Assembly: GCA_016618085.1 (NCBI GenBank)
Contig: JABLTG010000013.1
Coordinates: 1-64,000, forward strand
Reading direction: 5' to 3'
Source of the DNA: Neovahlkampfia damariscottae
Taxonomy: Eukaryota; Heterolobosea; Selenaionea; Neovahlkampfiida; Neovahlkampfiidae
DNA: 64,000 nt
Shown here: in pieces, positions 11,728 to 22,020 of the stretch
Layout: each line of letters opens with the position of its first letter
How positions within the stretch are numbered: position 1 is the stretch's first letter
Position numbers and translations under genes: made by a program
Notes under the pieces: generated by a model
Told to the model about the DNA's origin: nothing
Database searches by the model: none
What the model saw: the letters and a program-made list of their open reading frames with translations, nothing else

Positions 11728-12672
11728 TTAAATCAGCTTTAAAAATATTGTAGATATTGTACAAACTATTATGACTCCTATTAAATCCATTCTATTTGAG
11801 AAAAATGAATTATTTTTTTTGTATTTACAAAACTTGAAGAGTAGGTGATGCATGGACAGGATCAACATTCAATTGATACAAAAGTAATGGTAATAGTGAT
11901 CCTACAAATACAGATGTTATTACGATTAAAAATAAAGAAAAAGAAATGACAAATCCTGAGAAAAAGAGTTAAGAAATTTCAATATTTTTTCAACCTTCAG
12001 TCCAAATGACAGGATTTCCTTCAATCCATTGAAACAGAACAACTCTTATGAAACCAACTATTGCCAATAAAAATCCGATGAAAACTCCATTAAGTTGTTC
12101 TCTTAAAAAAATTATAATTTGATTTTTTGTGTTAATCTCTTTTGTGGCTAATCCTCGAATAAACTTTTTTTTAAAATTAAAAAAAAAGTTTTTTATACTA
12201 TTGAGGTTGACTGGCTACCCGCATTTCCACCCGTTCCTTTTCGATAATTAAAAATTATTTCTTGAAATTACCAATCATCATTGTCAAAAACTAAAAAGAA
12301 AATTTAGAAAAAAATCAAAGTTAAACAATGGCAACAATGAAATGTTTTTTCACTTAAGATTGTCAATTTTTTAAATTTCTTACAAACATCGTCAAAAAAT
12401 GATAAAATCCAAGAAGAGCAACTTTGAAGAATTAGCAGACCTATTAGCCACCCACATCTTTTAAACATGATACCATAATTAGTTATTTCAATAGGTATAG
12501 AATCTGTTTTTGTTATTTCTTCAATTATTTCATTTTCTTTTTCAAAAGTATTTTCTAAATCAATTTCCTCATCGTCATCTTCAAATAGCAACTTATTCTC
12601 CATCTCTATATTTTCTTCATTCACTTTGATTGTTTTTGACTTCTCAACTTCTTCTGACATATCCTCAAACAA
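11728..12672 (-). CDS. MgtE/SLC41-type divalent cation transporter, single domain
   Basis: Seven exons with six short introns. Splicing gives an acidic cytosolic N-terminus (MFEDMSEEVEKSK...), then TM1 (CGWLIGLLILQSCSSWIL), FFDDVLKKHFIVAIFLTMMI, the signature GTGGNAGSQSTSI, IRGLATKEINT, TM3 (FIGFLLAIVGFIRVVLF), TM4 (FVISFSLFLIVITSVFVGSL), DPVHASPTLQVLMDLIG and TM5 (VIIVCTISTIFL). This is the Mg2+ channel domain of MgtE. Animal SLC41 proteins carry two such domains and bacterial MgtE one plus CBS domains. Here there is one and no CBS. Likely a plasma or organelle membrane Mg2+ transporter, probably a homodimer. Confidence 0.88.
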
Positions 12673-12713
12673 AAAATAAATTCATCCAATCAAAATAAAA
12701 TTTTTTATTTTTT

Positions 12714-13355
12714 TTATTCTGCTCCATAGATGTCTGAATCTTCAATATCTAATTTTTCAACATTGTCAAGAAGTGGTTTTTTCTCTTCATTTTCTTCTTG
12801 CTCATTAATATCCTCAATGATTAATTCTGCTTCATCTATTTTTTCATCTTCTTTTTCTACAATTTCTTTTTTTTCTTCATTTTCTTTTTTTTTTTCTTCA
12901 TTTTCTTTTTTTTTTTCTTTTTTTTCTTCAATCAAATTGCTTTCAACTCTTGGAATTGAAATTTTTAATTGTCCATTATTCAATTTTGCTGAAATTTTTT
13001 CAACATCAATATTTGATGGGATTGTGACCCTTTTTGAATAGCTTTCAAATGAATTTTCATTTTTATGTTCTGCTTTAATTGTTAATATTCCATCTTCAAC
13101 TTCTATTTGAACATTTTCTTTTGGAATATTTTTTGAAAAATTCATTTTCACTTCAAACACTTCATCTTTTTCTGAAATTTTTTGATAAAATAATTCCTGG
13201 TTAAATGTTGAAAATAACTCTTCAAATGGACTTTTTTGAGCCAAAATGGTTGAAGGTTGTTGAAAAATTGAGTAAGTTGGTGTAAAGTCAAAAAAGTCAT
13301 CATAAACAGAATTGAAAAATGATCTTTGTGGTCTTCTAAATGTTAAGTATGGCAT
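12714..13355 (-). CDS. Small heat-shock protein (Hsp20/alpha-crystallin) with acidic tail
   Basis: Intronless, 213 residues. Residues about 50-135 form an alpha-crystallin domain: SEKDEVFEVKMNFSKNIPKE, VQIEVEDGILTIKAEHKNEN, SYSKRVTIPSNIDVEKISAK and LNNGQLKISIPR (the usual GxLxI/IP end). The last ~75 residues are a Glu/Lys repeat (KKENEEKKKENEEKKE) ending in an acidic segment, longer than the usual sHSP tail. sHSPs are ATP-independent holdases that assemble as oligomers. Upstream (13400-13520) there are several nTTCn/nGAAn blocks (aattcggaat, ttccgagattttc) that could be heat-shock elements, plus an ATTGG at 13449. Confidence 0.92.
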   Translation of the reverse strand: MPYLTFRRPQRSFFNSVYDDFFDFTPTYSIFQQPSTILAQKSPFEELFSTFNQELFYQKISEKDEVFEVKMNFSKNIPKENVQIEVEDGILTIKAEHKNENSFESYSKRVTIPSNIDVEKISAKLNNGQLKISIPRVESNLIEEKKEKKKENEEKKKENEEKKEIVEKEDEKIDEAELIIEDINEQEENEEKKPLLDNVEKLDIEDSDIYGAE

Positions 13356-13623
13356 TGTTATTTGTAAAAGTTTTTTTTGTTCATTTCCAAAAATTGTTTG
13401 TTTTTATTGTCAATTCGGAATTTTAAGGAACAGAACAAAATGAATTCCTATTGGTTGTTTCTAAATAAACAAAGGTTTCATTATTTCCTAGATTTCCGGA
13501 TTTCATACTTCATTTCCGAGATTTTCAAACATTAAATACAATCAAAGACTCAAATTCAAAAGAATGATTTTTTTTTTTAATTTTTATTTTCAGTACCCTT
13601 TCCCCTATGCTTTGAATCAAATT

Positions 13624-14262
13624 TTAAAGACTTGAAGAAGTTTTTAAGAATGCAGATTCAACTTGTTTTGTAAAATATGGAGTAAATCTTGAAACTAAAG
13701 CAGATAAACCATAATAACTAACAATAACAAATACAGATAATAACATTGGTTTTCCAATTGGAGTAAGTTTTGAATTATCTTTTTTTTCTTTTCCATAAAT
13801 CATTTCATAAAAAGTTTGAGCGAAACCTTTGAGTTGGTTCACAAAAGTGTCAACCATTTCAGAAATAATTTCAGAAAATGAAGGTTCTACATCCATATCT
13901 ACATTTTCTCCTTCTATTTCTCTGAGTTGTTGTTCGTTTTCAATTCTTAAATGTTCTGTATTTTTTAAAACGATTTGTTGCAGTTCAGGTCCGTATTTTT
14001 CCATGAATTCTAAAGCAGATTTGTAAATTGGATCTGAAAGTTCTGGAGTTATGCCTCTGTAAGAAATAGTTAAAAGAATGAAGAAAAATTACGAAGATTT
14101 GCAAATCGATTCAGTATAGTTTTGGAGTGATGGAATGGCTTCGGTTTGGAGTTTACTGAGTTGTCCAGGTCCATTTTCTTCATTTGAGAGTGAATATTTA
14201 TAGCTGATGAGTAATCCTTTAGGAGGAACTTTTGCAAATTTTTTTGTCACCGTTGAAAACAT
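13624..14262 (-). CDS. C-terminally anchored protein, unrecognised
   Basis: Two exons separated by a 36 bp intron (14057-14092). The protein (~200 residues) begins MFSTVTKKFAKVPPKGLLIS, continues with helical sequence (ESICKSSGITPELSDPIYKS, FMEKYGPELQQIVLKNTEHL), and has one hydrophobic segment near the C-terminus (MLLSVFVIVSYYGLSALV) followed by a short basic/aromatic tail. This suggests a tail-anchored or single-pass membrane protein, possibly mitochondrial or ER. No family recognised. The start has CCAAT (gatccaatc, 14287) just upstream, shared with the divergent AlkB-like gene. Confidence 0.7.
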
Positions 14263-14412
14263 GATCAAAAACGTTTGAAGTTATGATCCAATCAAAACTT
14301 TTTGAAAATTTATAGTTAGAAAAACGAAGTAAATGAGGAATATTTCGAAAAAAAGAAAAGAAATAGTTCAATTTTAAATTTGAAATACAGGGGCAACCAA
14401 TCAAAAACTCGA

Positions 14413-15039
14413 ATGACCGAAAAAAAAAATGAACAGATACCAAATGGTTTGGTTTACATCAATGACTTTATAACCAAAGAAGAGGCTTCAGATTTAGTTA
14501 AATTTATTGACACACAAGTTTGGAGCTCTGATATAACAAGAAGGACACAACAATACGGTTATAAATATGACTATAAAAGTTCAACTGCTTCAGAAAAAAC
14601 TTTACCAATTCCAAAAGAGTTTAAACAGCTCATGTCAAAATTAGAAAAATTCTATGGAAAGGGAATTGATCAAATAATTATTAATGAATACACACAACTC
14701 CAAAGTATTGCAAAACATGTTGATAGAACTGATACATTTGGTGAAGTAGTAACCTCTCTATCTCTATTACAACCAATTGGCATGAAATTTCATCAATTGA
14801 AGGAAGTATCAGATAAAGAATTATTCAATTCCAAAACAAAGCGAGTTGCTGAAGGAATAACATACTACCAAGTATTACAACCAAATTCTTTAGTTGTTTT
14901 AACAAAAGATGCTCGATACAATTGGCAACATGAAATTCCAAAATCAAACACATTTCTTTTAGAAAATGGGAAAAAATTTAAGAAAGGAGAAGATTATAGA
15001 AGAATTTCAATCACTTGTAGGACAATGATTAAAAAATAA
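14413..15039 (+). CDS. AlkB-like 2-oxoglutarate/Fe(II) dioxygenase
   Basis: Intronless. I start at the ATG at 14413 (MTEKKNEQIPNGLVYINDFI); the frame is open further 5' but has no ATG, and a CCAAT sits at 14395. Family landmarks: INDFITKEEASDLVKFID, YGYKYDYKSS, iron ligands HVDRTDTFG (HxD) and HEIP, and the 2-oxoglutarate-binding RRISITCRT. The layout matches the AlkB domain of ALKBH8/ALKBH-type proteins (about 200 residues), without the RRM or methyltransferase domains of ALKBH8. Substrate (alkylated nucleic acid or tRNA wobble uridine) cannot be decided. Confidence 0.85.
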   Translation: MTEKKNEQIPNGLVYINDFITKEEASDLVKFIDTQVWSSDITRRTQQYGYKYDYKSSTASEKTLPIPKEFKQLMSKLEKFYGKGIDQIIINEYTQLQSIAKHVDRTDTFGEVVTSLSLLQPIGMKFHQLKEVSDKELFNSKTKRVAEGITYYQVLQPNSLVVLTKDARYNWQHEIPKSNTFLLENGKKFKKGEDYRRISITCRTMIKK

Positions 15040-15095
15040 ACGAATTCTTAATTTTATTTTTTTTTTCAACAAGACCAAACGATTTGATTGGTGAA

Positions 15096-15266
15096 ATGAA
15101 TCAACAGAAAAACAAACAACATGAACTACTTGTTTCTTCATCATTCATCTTTATACGAAATCTACCAAAAGATATATACAAAATCTCTATAAAAATCTCA
15201 GATAAATACTGGAAGAAAAATGTACTTGACAAATCTGTCAAATGGAAACTAAAATCAAAATTATAA
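15096..15266 (+). CDS. Short ORF, 56 aa, possible small gene
   Basis: ATG at 15096, in frame from a TTG at 15084, with an ATTGG motif (gatttgattggtg) directly upstream as for other genes here. The product MNQQKNKQHELLVSSSFIFI... is basic, with SSSFIFIRNLPKDIYKISIK in the middle. It ends 13 bp before the convergent C2-LamG gene stop. No family recognised; only the position and the promoter-like motif favour it being real. Confidence 0.4.
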   Translation: MNQQKNKQHELLVSSSFIFIRNLPKDIYKISIKISDKYWKKNVLDKSVKWKLKSKL

Positions 15267-15279
15267 AACAACAAGAAGT

Positions 15280-16531
15280 TTATTGATATCTCAACAGTTG
15301 CTCCTTTTCAATTAATTTTTTTGGTATAACATAATTAAATATCTTCAATTGACCAATTTCACCACGAAAACCAGTCACCTCCAAATCATTCAAAAAAGCA
15401 CCAACAACTATCGATTTACCATGTTTTATGGTTTTATTTTCCAATAAATTTATTTCATTAATCAATATACCATTATAATATTCTTTAACTTTAGCTCCTG
15501 TAAAAATTACAATTTTATTAATCCACTCTTGTTTTGTAATGACTTGACTTCTGGCATACAAAATTTCTTCAACATCATTTTTTTTTGGTTTGATTAAAAT
15601 ACCATCTGTATTGTAATACTCAAATGAAAATGTTGAAATTTTGTATCCTTTATTTTCTGACATTGTCGATAATAATGGTCCATCAATAGATTCATCTGTA
15701 GATTTGAACCAAAATGAAAATGATAATTCACTGTTTACAAAATGATTAAATCCACAATCTAAATGATTAAATCCATTAAAATGTGCAGAAAATGATTCGG
15801 AAGTGACTCCTTCATACTTTTGAAAAATGCATTTTGAGTCTTGTTCTAATGATTTTGTTATTCCTTGATTTCCCATTCCAGTTCTTTTGGTTGAGATATT
15901 TATTTACTTACTGATCACGTACATAACCTAATTTATCAAATTCATCCATAAAATCATAATGTAATAATTGTTGTTTTTTTGTTAATCTTGACAGAACCAG
16001 AGTATAAGAAAGTAATCTTGAACACTCTTTTGAATCAAAAAGAAAATGTTCTTTAAAATCTAAAGTTTTTTCTAATTCCACTTTTTCTAATTCAACAATA
16101 AAAGATCCAAGTAATTCTTCTTCTGTGTATAATTCAAAAGTGAGTTTGACAAAATCCAAGTATGGAGGTGAACTTGTAAAAAAATTAGAAACAAAAAAAA
16201 CAACTTACATATTGAATGATTCTAAAAATAAAGGTTCTGTGCAGTTTACTCTTTCTTTTGTTGTTAATTTTAACTCTTTATCTCCATAACCTGATATGTT
16301 AATTTGTACTTGTACAGTTGGGTATTTTTTTTCTAAGAATACTTTGGTAATGTCTATAGATAAATTATAAGGGTTGTAATTTTCTGGTTCAATTTCTTCG
16401 ATTGATATATCATCGTTTGAAGATTTACTTTTTGAAAAAACCATCTCTTCAATATCGTCATTGGATAAACCAGAACCAAAAAATGAACCACTCCTTTTGG
16501 GACTTTTCACTTTTTTTCTACTTCCAAACAT
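15280..16531 (-). CDS. C2-like domain joined to LamG/concanavalin-like domain
   Basis: Three exons with introns 16173-16208 (36 bp) and 15884-15911 (28 bp). The N-terminus is basic and Ser-rich (MFGSRKKVKSPKRSGSFFGS). Next comes a beta-rich segment with C2 character (VQVQINISGYGDKELKL, PPYLDFVKLTFELYTEEELL, GSFIVELEKVELEKTLDFKE). The last exon is a laminin-G/concanavalin-like jelly roll: FSAHFNGFNHLDCGFNHFVN, ELSFSFWFKSTD, VVGAFLNDLEVTGFRGEIGQ, LKIFNYVI. There is no signal peptide, so it is probably cytosolic. C2 may bind membranes and LamG may bind ligands. The C2 call is moderate and the LamG call good. Confidence 0.72.
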
Positions 16532-16651
16532 TGTTTGTGGTTTTGACCAAAATAGAAATTCTACGATTTTCTATTGGACGAAAAAAATAGAACAACAAAA
16601 TTTATTCACACAATTGTGTATACATTTTCCGTTGAATGTGAGTTTAAAAAA

Positions 16652-17686
16652 TTATTGTTCCTTTAATTTTTTTTTCTTTTTCTCCTCCCCATTTTCATCA
16701 TCTCTTTTTCGTTTGAAAAAATTCGAAATTTTTGATTGTTTTTTAACCAAATGATTGAAATTCTTTGCAGCGACATTTTTTATTTCGCATTCTCCAATTT
16801 TTTTATAATTTTTTTCTTCATTTTTCAATTCGAAATCAAAATAAACAGGAACATGATCTGAACCTTCAAATGAAACTAAAATATCACATGATGTGATTTT
16901 CTTCATGAAATTTTCATTACAAATCATGTAATCTAATCTCCATCCTTTATTCCTTTCTTTTGCTTTTGATTTTGGATCAAACCATGAATACCCAATTTTG
17001 TTAGGGTTTAAAAAACGAAATACATCAATAAACAAGTTATCTTTAAAAATATCATCAAACCACTTCCTCTCTTTTTCTAAAAACCCTGTATATTCAACAG
17101 GTTTCTTGTGTGAAAAAAAAGTGAAAAAAAAACTATCATACCTCTTGATGAATGTCAATTAATTTGTGTGCAGTATTTATATCTCCTAAAATTACAACAT
17201 TTCGTTTCTTATCTAAAAAAAATTTCATTCTTTCAAAAACTAATTTTTTGAATTTCATTTTGAAATCTATTCTTTCGTCACCTCGACCTCCATTTGGAAC
17301 ATATAAATTGAATAACACAAAATCACCATGATCTGTAATTATACATCTTCCTTCTTTATCTATATCTTCATCATTCAAATCCTTCCAAGCAGAAATAACT
17401 TTTAATTTTTTGGTTGACTTTTTAACAAAAGTTGCCACTCCACTAAAAAAAATTTTTGGGACTTTTTTATTGTACCTGTATCCTTTTTTTACAGTTGAGA
17501 AACTCCAAAAAGATTCGTATTCTGAATTCAAAAAAGCTAATTTTTCTGTGACTTGATTTTTTGAAATTTTTGTTTCTTGAACACAAATAATATCAGATTC
17601 AAGTTTTGAGAATAATTCTGACAACTGATCGGTTTTTTCATCATGTAAACTTCTAATACCATTGATATTCCAAGTAGTTATCCTCA
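16652..17686 (-). CDS. APEX2: AP endonuclease 2 (APE2/APN2-like) with PCNA-binding motif
   Basis: Three exons. ATG at 17686 (MRITTWNINGIRSL). Introns of about 32-37 bp fall after ...STVKKGY and after ...KLIDIHQE. Exonuclease III landmarks: WNINGIR, ICVQETKI (Mg ligand E), LYVPNGGRGDERIDFK, VVILGDINTAHKLIDI (the APE2 form with NTAH), GYSWFDPKSK, NKGWRLDYM and GSDHVPVYFDF (catalytic His). Near the C-terminus QSKISNFF is a PIP box for PCNA binding, typical of APE2. The usual zf-GRF domain is absent; the protein ends in a basic KKKKLKEQ. It repairs abasic sites and 3' blocks in the nucleus. CCAAT at 17716. Confidence 0.93.
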
Positions 17687-17866
17687 TCCTTTGTTGATTT
17701 GAAGATTTCCGTTGACCAATGAAACACAGCAACAACAAATTCAATCTATTAAATTCTTTAAGCTCTTCTTTGGGTCTGTAGTTGACAGTATATATTTGAT
17801 TCAAAATAAAAAATTAAATTTATTTTTTCTTTCGGATTATTTGTGATAATGTATATATGAGTGACA

Positions 17867-18013
17867 TCAGGATAATAATTTCTTTTCTCTTGGAACACTT
17901 TTCCTGAATTTTTTGATTGCATCAATTTCTTGGTGTTTGTTTTTCTTCAACCTTTTCTTTTTCTTTCTAGTGTCGTCAGATAAATCAGAATCATGTTTAT
18001 TATCTTTAGCCAT
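17867..18013 (-). CDS. Very small basic protein, 48 aa, unrecognised
   Basis: ORF MAKDNKHDSDLSDDTRKKKK..., ending ...SVPREKKLLS. It has an acidic/serine start and a lysine-rich middle (TRKKKKRLKKNKHQEIDAIK), the composition of nucleolar or ribosome-assembly factors. A CCAAT pair (gacaatccaataaat, 18070; ttattggatg, 18109) lies upstream. It sits between the APE2 and RalGAP genes, all on the minus strand. An intron could exist that I have not seen. Weak call. Confidence 0.4.
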   Translation of the reverse strand: MAKDNKHDSDLSDDTRKKKKRLKKNKHQEIDAIKKFRKSVPREKKLLS

Positions 18014-18258
18014 GAAATCTTTCCTGTTATATGTTGGACGACAATCAATATTTCAAGTAAAAATTGACAATCCAATAAATACCTGATACTTACCAACCGA
18101 TTTTTTTTTTATTGGATGAAAAAAATCCCAAAATTGGAAAACAAAATCACAAATGGTGAATTTCAAACCAACAGATTTTTTAAAATTCCAAAAACTCCTA
18201 CAAACTCCGAGTGGAGTTCCTTAATTTGTCAAAATATTGATTTTTAAAAACAACTTTT

Positions 18259-21200
18259 TTATTTCTTTTTTTTATATTGATTTTTGGTTTCAATATGCTT
18301 GATTGCATTTTCTTTTGTAAAGAATAGATTTGAATAATAATTATGAACTGGAATATCAGTTTTATATCTTTGAACAATATCTGCAATTTGAGCAGCTCTT
18401 TTTGCATGCCTAAAAGTTTAAAATATTTTAAAATTCGTTACGGTCTTTGATATCCTGTAGTTTTATTTCTCGCAATTTTATTTGCATTAACAGCAGTCAT
18501 TCTTGCTAATGAACCAATAATATGACGACTCACCACCATACCATCTTGTAAAGGACCTGTTTCAATATTACTTTCTTTTTTCAAAATTTCAACCCTCAAT
18601 AAATTTGATTTTTCAAGTGGATAAATAACAATTTGAAAAAGATTAAAATGAGATGTAATTGTTTCTTGGAACCAATCTCTTGTATGCTCTGACCAAATAA
18701 TTTTACAATGATCATTTCCAATATGTCTTTTTTTATGAATTTGTTGTTGATCTGTTGATGAAGTTGGCATCATTGAAGGAACATGAAAAATAAATTCTGA
18801 TTTATAATCTGACCAATAAGGTGCATATTCTCCTGTTGATGCTAATTTTTTATCTAAACCACCAACGAAACCAGAATGTTCTTTTAAATGAACATTCCAA
18901 CCTAAAGATTCAACAAATGATTGAAAATCTTCTGAAACATCTTCAGATTCAAATTTCAAAATTTCATCTTGTGAATCACAACCATCAGGAACATAAATAA
19001 CACCAAATTTATGTGCTTCACGTTCTGCCATTCCATCTAATGCTTTAATATTTAACATCATTTTCAAGTTATATTGTAATTGATAAAATCTTTTTTTATC
19101 ACCAATACCAAATGATAAAAATCCTAATTGTGATAAAAATAATCTAGAAATTTGGAATTTACAATCACTTTGATATCTATTTTGATATTCAGGTGGTTTT
19201 AAAGAAATATCAAATCCTTCATAACTTTCAGAAATTTCTTCATAAAATCCATCTTCATTCTCTTCTTGTGTTTCAATTAATGAAAAGAATTTATCTAAAT
19301 CATCATATTCTTTTGGTTTTTCAGGTTTTGAATGTTTCATTAATAAACTATTTTTATCAAGTTCTTTGGTATGTCCTGTTAATCCATCATATTTTGCACC
19401 TGTATATTTTCCAAATAACTCTTTTTCAACAACTTGATTTATTGTTAACAAATTTTTTTTTCTTACTTTCTTTTTGTCCAAATAAAACAGAAGCATCCCA
19501 TGCAAATTTACCTGTGATATCTCTGACAATTAAAGTGCATCCAGGACCTCCTTTTTCATCTGGTTGTTCAACAAGAGCAAAGATGTATTTGTCATCATAA
19601 ACAAAATATTTTGTATAATTTGAATTTTGTACTTCTTCTTCATCAAAAGCAATTTGATCTTCAAAAATCAATGCACTTGTTTGAGTGGATACATTATTTG
19701 TTGGTGGATAATTACCAACAAAATTGAATAAATGACTTAAAAGATAATTTGCTGCACTTCTTGCTTCTTCAATGTTACCATGTTTCAACTGTGTGAAAAA
19801 ATTATTTTTAGAAAAAATTGAAATTCAAACTGCAGTGAAATTTAAGCATGTTTCAATTGATTTTATGATGTAAAATAATAATTTGTTGTTTGTCATGATT
19901 TCTTGATGTGCTGTTACAACCCAATCAGTTAAACAATAATAAGCATCAACTAATAAAGATGAGAGTGTTTTATCTTTTGCAATATCATCACAAGCAGCTT
20001 TAATATAACTTGCAATTCTGTCTACAATTTTTTCACCAATTAAATCATTTCCTTTTTGTAAAACTGGATAAAGTGAAACTAAAGAACTTAAAACTTCAAA
20101 AATAGTCGTAAAAACATCAGTAGTAAAATCTTTAAATGCAATTGGATGTGTTTGTCTTGAATCTGATTTATCTTGTGGTAACATTTCAAATATAGCTTGA
20201 ATCAATTTACAACAAACTTTTTGATCATTAAATTGTTCTTCAAAAATGAAAACAGAAATTGACCATAAAATATGTTTAATATTTTGTGAATTTGGTTCAC
20301 AAGCAAGTGATTTTTCTAATAAATCAGCAATTTGAATTTTCAGATTTACATATTTTTCATTACTTTGATCTTTACCTGCATAACGATTTGGAAATGAAAT
20401 CAAAGATGTAAAAAGTGTAATACAAGATGATCTTAATTCAGGTTGATATGGATTTGCTTTTCCTTTTTCAATCTTTAAAATCTTTTCACAAACTTGCATA
20501 TAATGTGGAATTAAAATTTGTGATCCTTCAAGTTCTTCAAAACTAAAAACTTTACAACTGTTCATCAATATAGCATGTGTAATGATCAATTCATCTTCTT
20601 TTAAACCATTAATTATTGCATTATAAAATAAAGATAAATAGAATTCTTGATATGGTTTTCCACTTCTACGACAATACATTTGACAAAGAGATGAATAGGC
20701 AATAGCTCTACCTTCATTATAGTTTGCATCTCTTGTGTTTACAGCTTCAAATAGCCATGCACTAAAAATATCTAAAATTGTATTGCAATCTGGAGGATAA
20801 GGAAATCTTTGCCAATCAATTCCTTCACGTTTTTTAATTTCAGGTGAAATAGGTTGTCTTCCAATGGTATTGAAAATTTTGATTAAATTTTGTAAACCTT
20901 TGAAACATCTAAAATGAATCTTTGGATCTTCAATATCATTTGGATTTCCAATGATATTTAAAATTAAATTCCAAACTAAGTAAGTATATTCATCAGGTAT
21001 TTCTAAATCAGAAACTGGTGTTGCTACAGTTTGAAGTGGTGCAACGTCATTAGTTAAACCTTCCCATTTTATAATTAAAGTTGGATTTCCTTCTGTAGGT
21101 CCATAAATAAGATGTATAATCTTTAAAGTTAAACCAGTGATTACGGCATCCCATTGATGTATAAGAGCGATATGTTTATGCCATTGTGATGCATAATTTT

Positions 21201-21934
21201 GAAAATGATGCCACATAACTTTATCATCAATCAAAGAACTGACCCAGAGCTCAAAGAGAACCTATTTGTTTGTTGAATACTGAAAAAAAAATATTACTTT
21301 AAGAATTGGGTAACTTAATTCAAGAATTCCTCTTTTTCCTCTTAGTGTATGGTCAGTTATACCTAAAATTATGAGTAAAAGAAAATTCCAAGTTTCTTCG
21401 TCCATTAATTCACCGTGCGCAGCTAATTTCAGAAATATTTCTAAAACTCTATTGCAAAGTCTGATATGTTCTTTAATTTCATCTTTCGTTTCATCTTCTC
21501 TCATTTGAAAAAGAAAAGTAAAATGACGAAACATTTCCTTTTTGAAAAATTAGAAAAAAAAAAAAAAAAAACTTTGTAAAATAGTTGAGTATTTTTTGGA
21601 TCATTCATAACTTCAGGTCTATTTTTTGTCAAAAACCATTTTGAGTAAATTCCAATTGCTTGGTCAATGACTTCATGATCTGAAATTGGAAGTTGAAAAC
21701 TTTGAGCTGGAAAAAGTAAAACAAGAAAAAAAAAAAATTACCTGTAATTTCCATAAGAAAATCAATATGACTTGATGTTGTAAATAAAGGAATTGCTGTG
21801 TCATATTTTGAAGAAACGTATTTTACAACTTCTGTTACAACTATTCTTTTGACTTCCAAAGGAAAATCCTTGAGGATATTTTTGGTGTCTATGGCTTTTA
21901 GCAAACCTAACTGATCAATCCATTCTAACAACAT
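18259..21934 (-). CDS. RalGAP alpha-like GTPase-activating protein (tuberin family)
   Basis: Several exons separated by short introns. Start at 21934 (MLLEWIDQLGLLKAIDTKNI). The N-terminal ~800 residues are helical-repeat sequence typical of RalGAP/tuberin. The C-terminal Rap/Ran-GAP domain shows FGVIYVPDGCDSQDEIL, FVESLGWNVHLKEHSGFVGG, TGEYAPYWSDYKSEFIFHVP and HIGNDHCKIIWSEHTRDW, where the Asn of HIGND is the catalytic asparagine thumb. The true last exon, after a 30 bp intron, reads AKRAAQIADIVQRYKTDIPV and ends KKKK. RalGAP alpha works with a beta subunit to shut off Ral/Rap/Rheb-type GTPases. Length (~1150 aa) is shorter than animal RalGAP alpha. Confidence 0.9.
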
Positions 21935-22020
21935 TTTGTTGTGACGTTATTGGTGAGTCGATGTGAAAATAATTCAACCAATAGAAAATCTTTATTTTAA
22001 AAAGATTTAATTTTTTTTTT

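Noticed and set aside
12730-13041. Ser/Phe-rich plus-strand ORF opposite Hsp20
   Set aside because: Antisense shadow of the Glu/Lys repeat tail.
13396-13520. Definite heat-shock element array before Hsp20
   Set aside because: Several nTTCn/nGAAn blocks exist but none forms a clean three-unit array; kept only as a remark.
18198-18407. Basic 69-aa ORF at the end of RalGAP
   Set aside because: Wrong frame: the 30 bp intron leads to AKRAAQIADIVQRYK in another frame, which is the plausible last exon.
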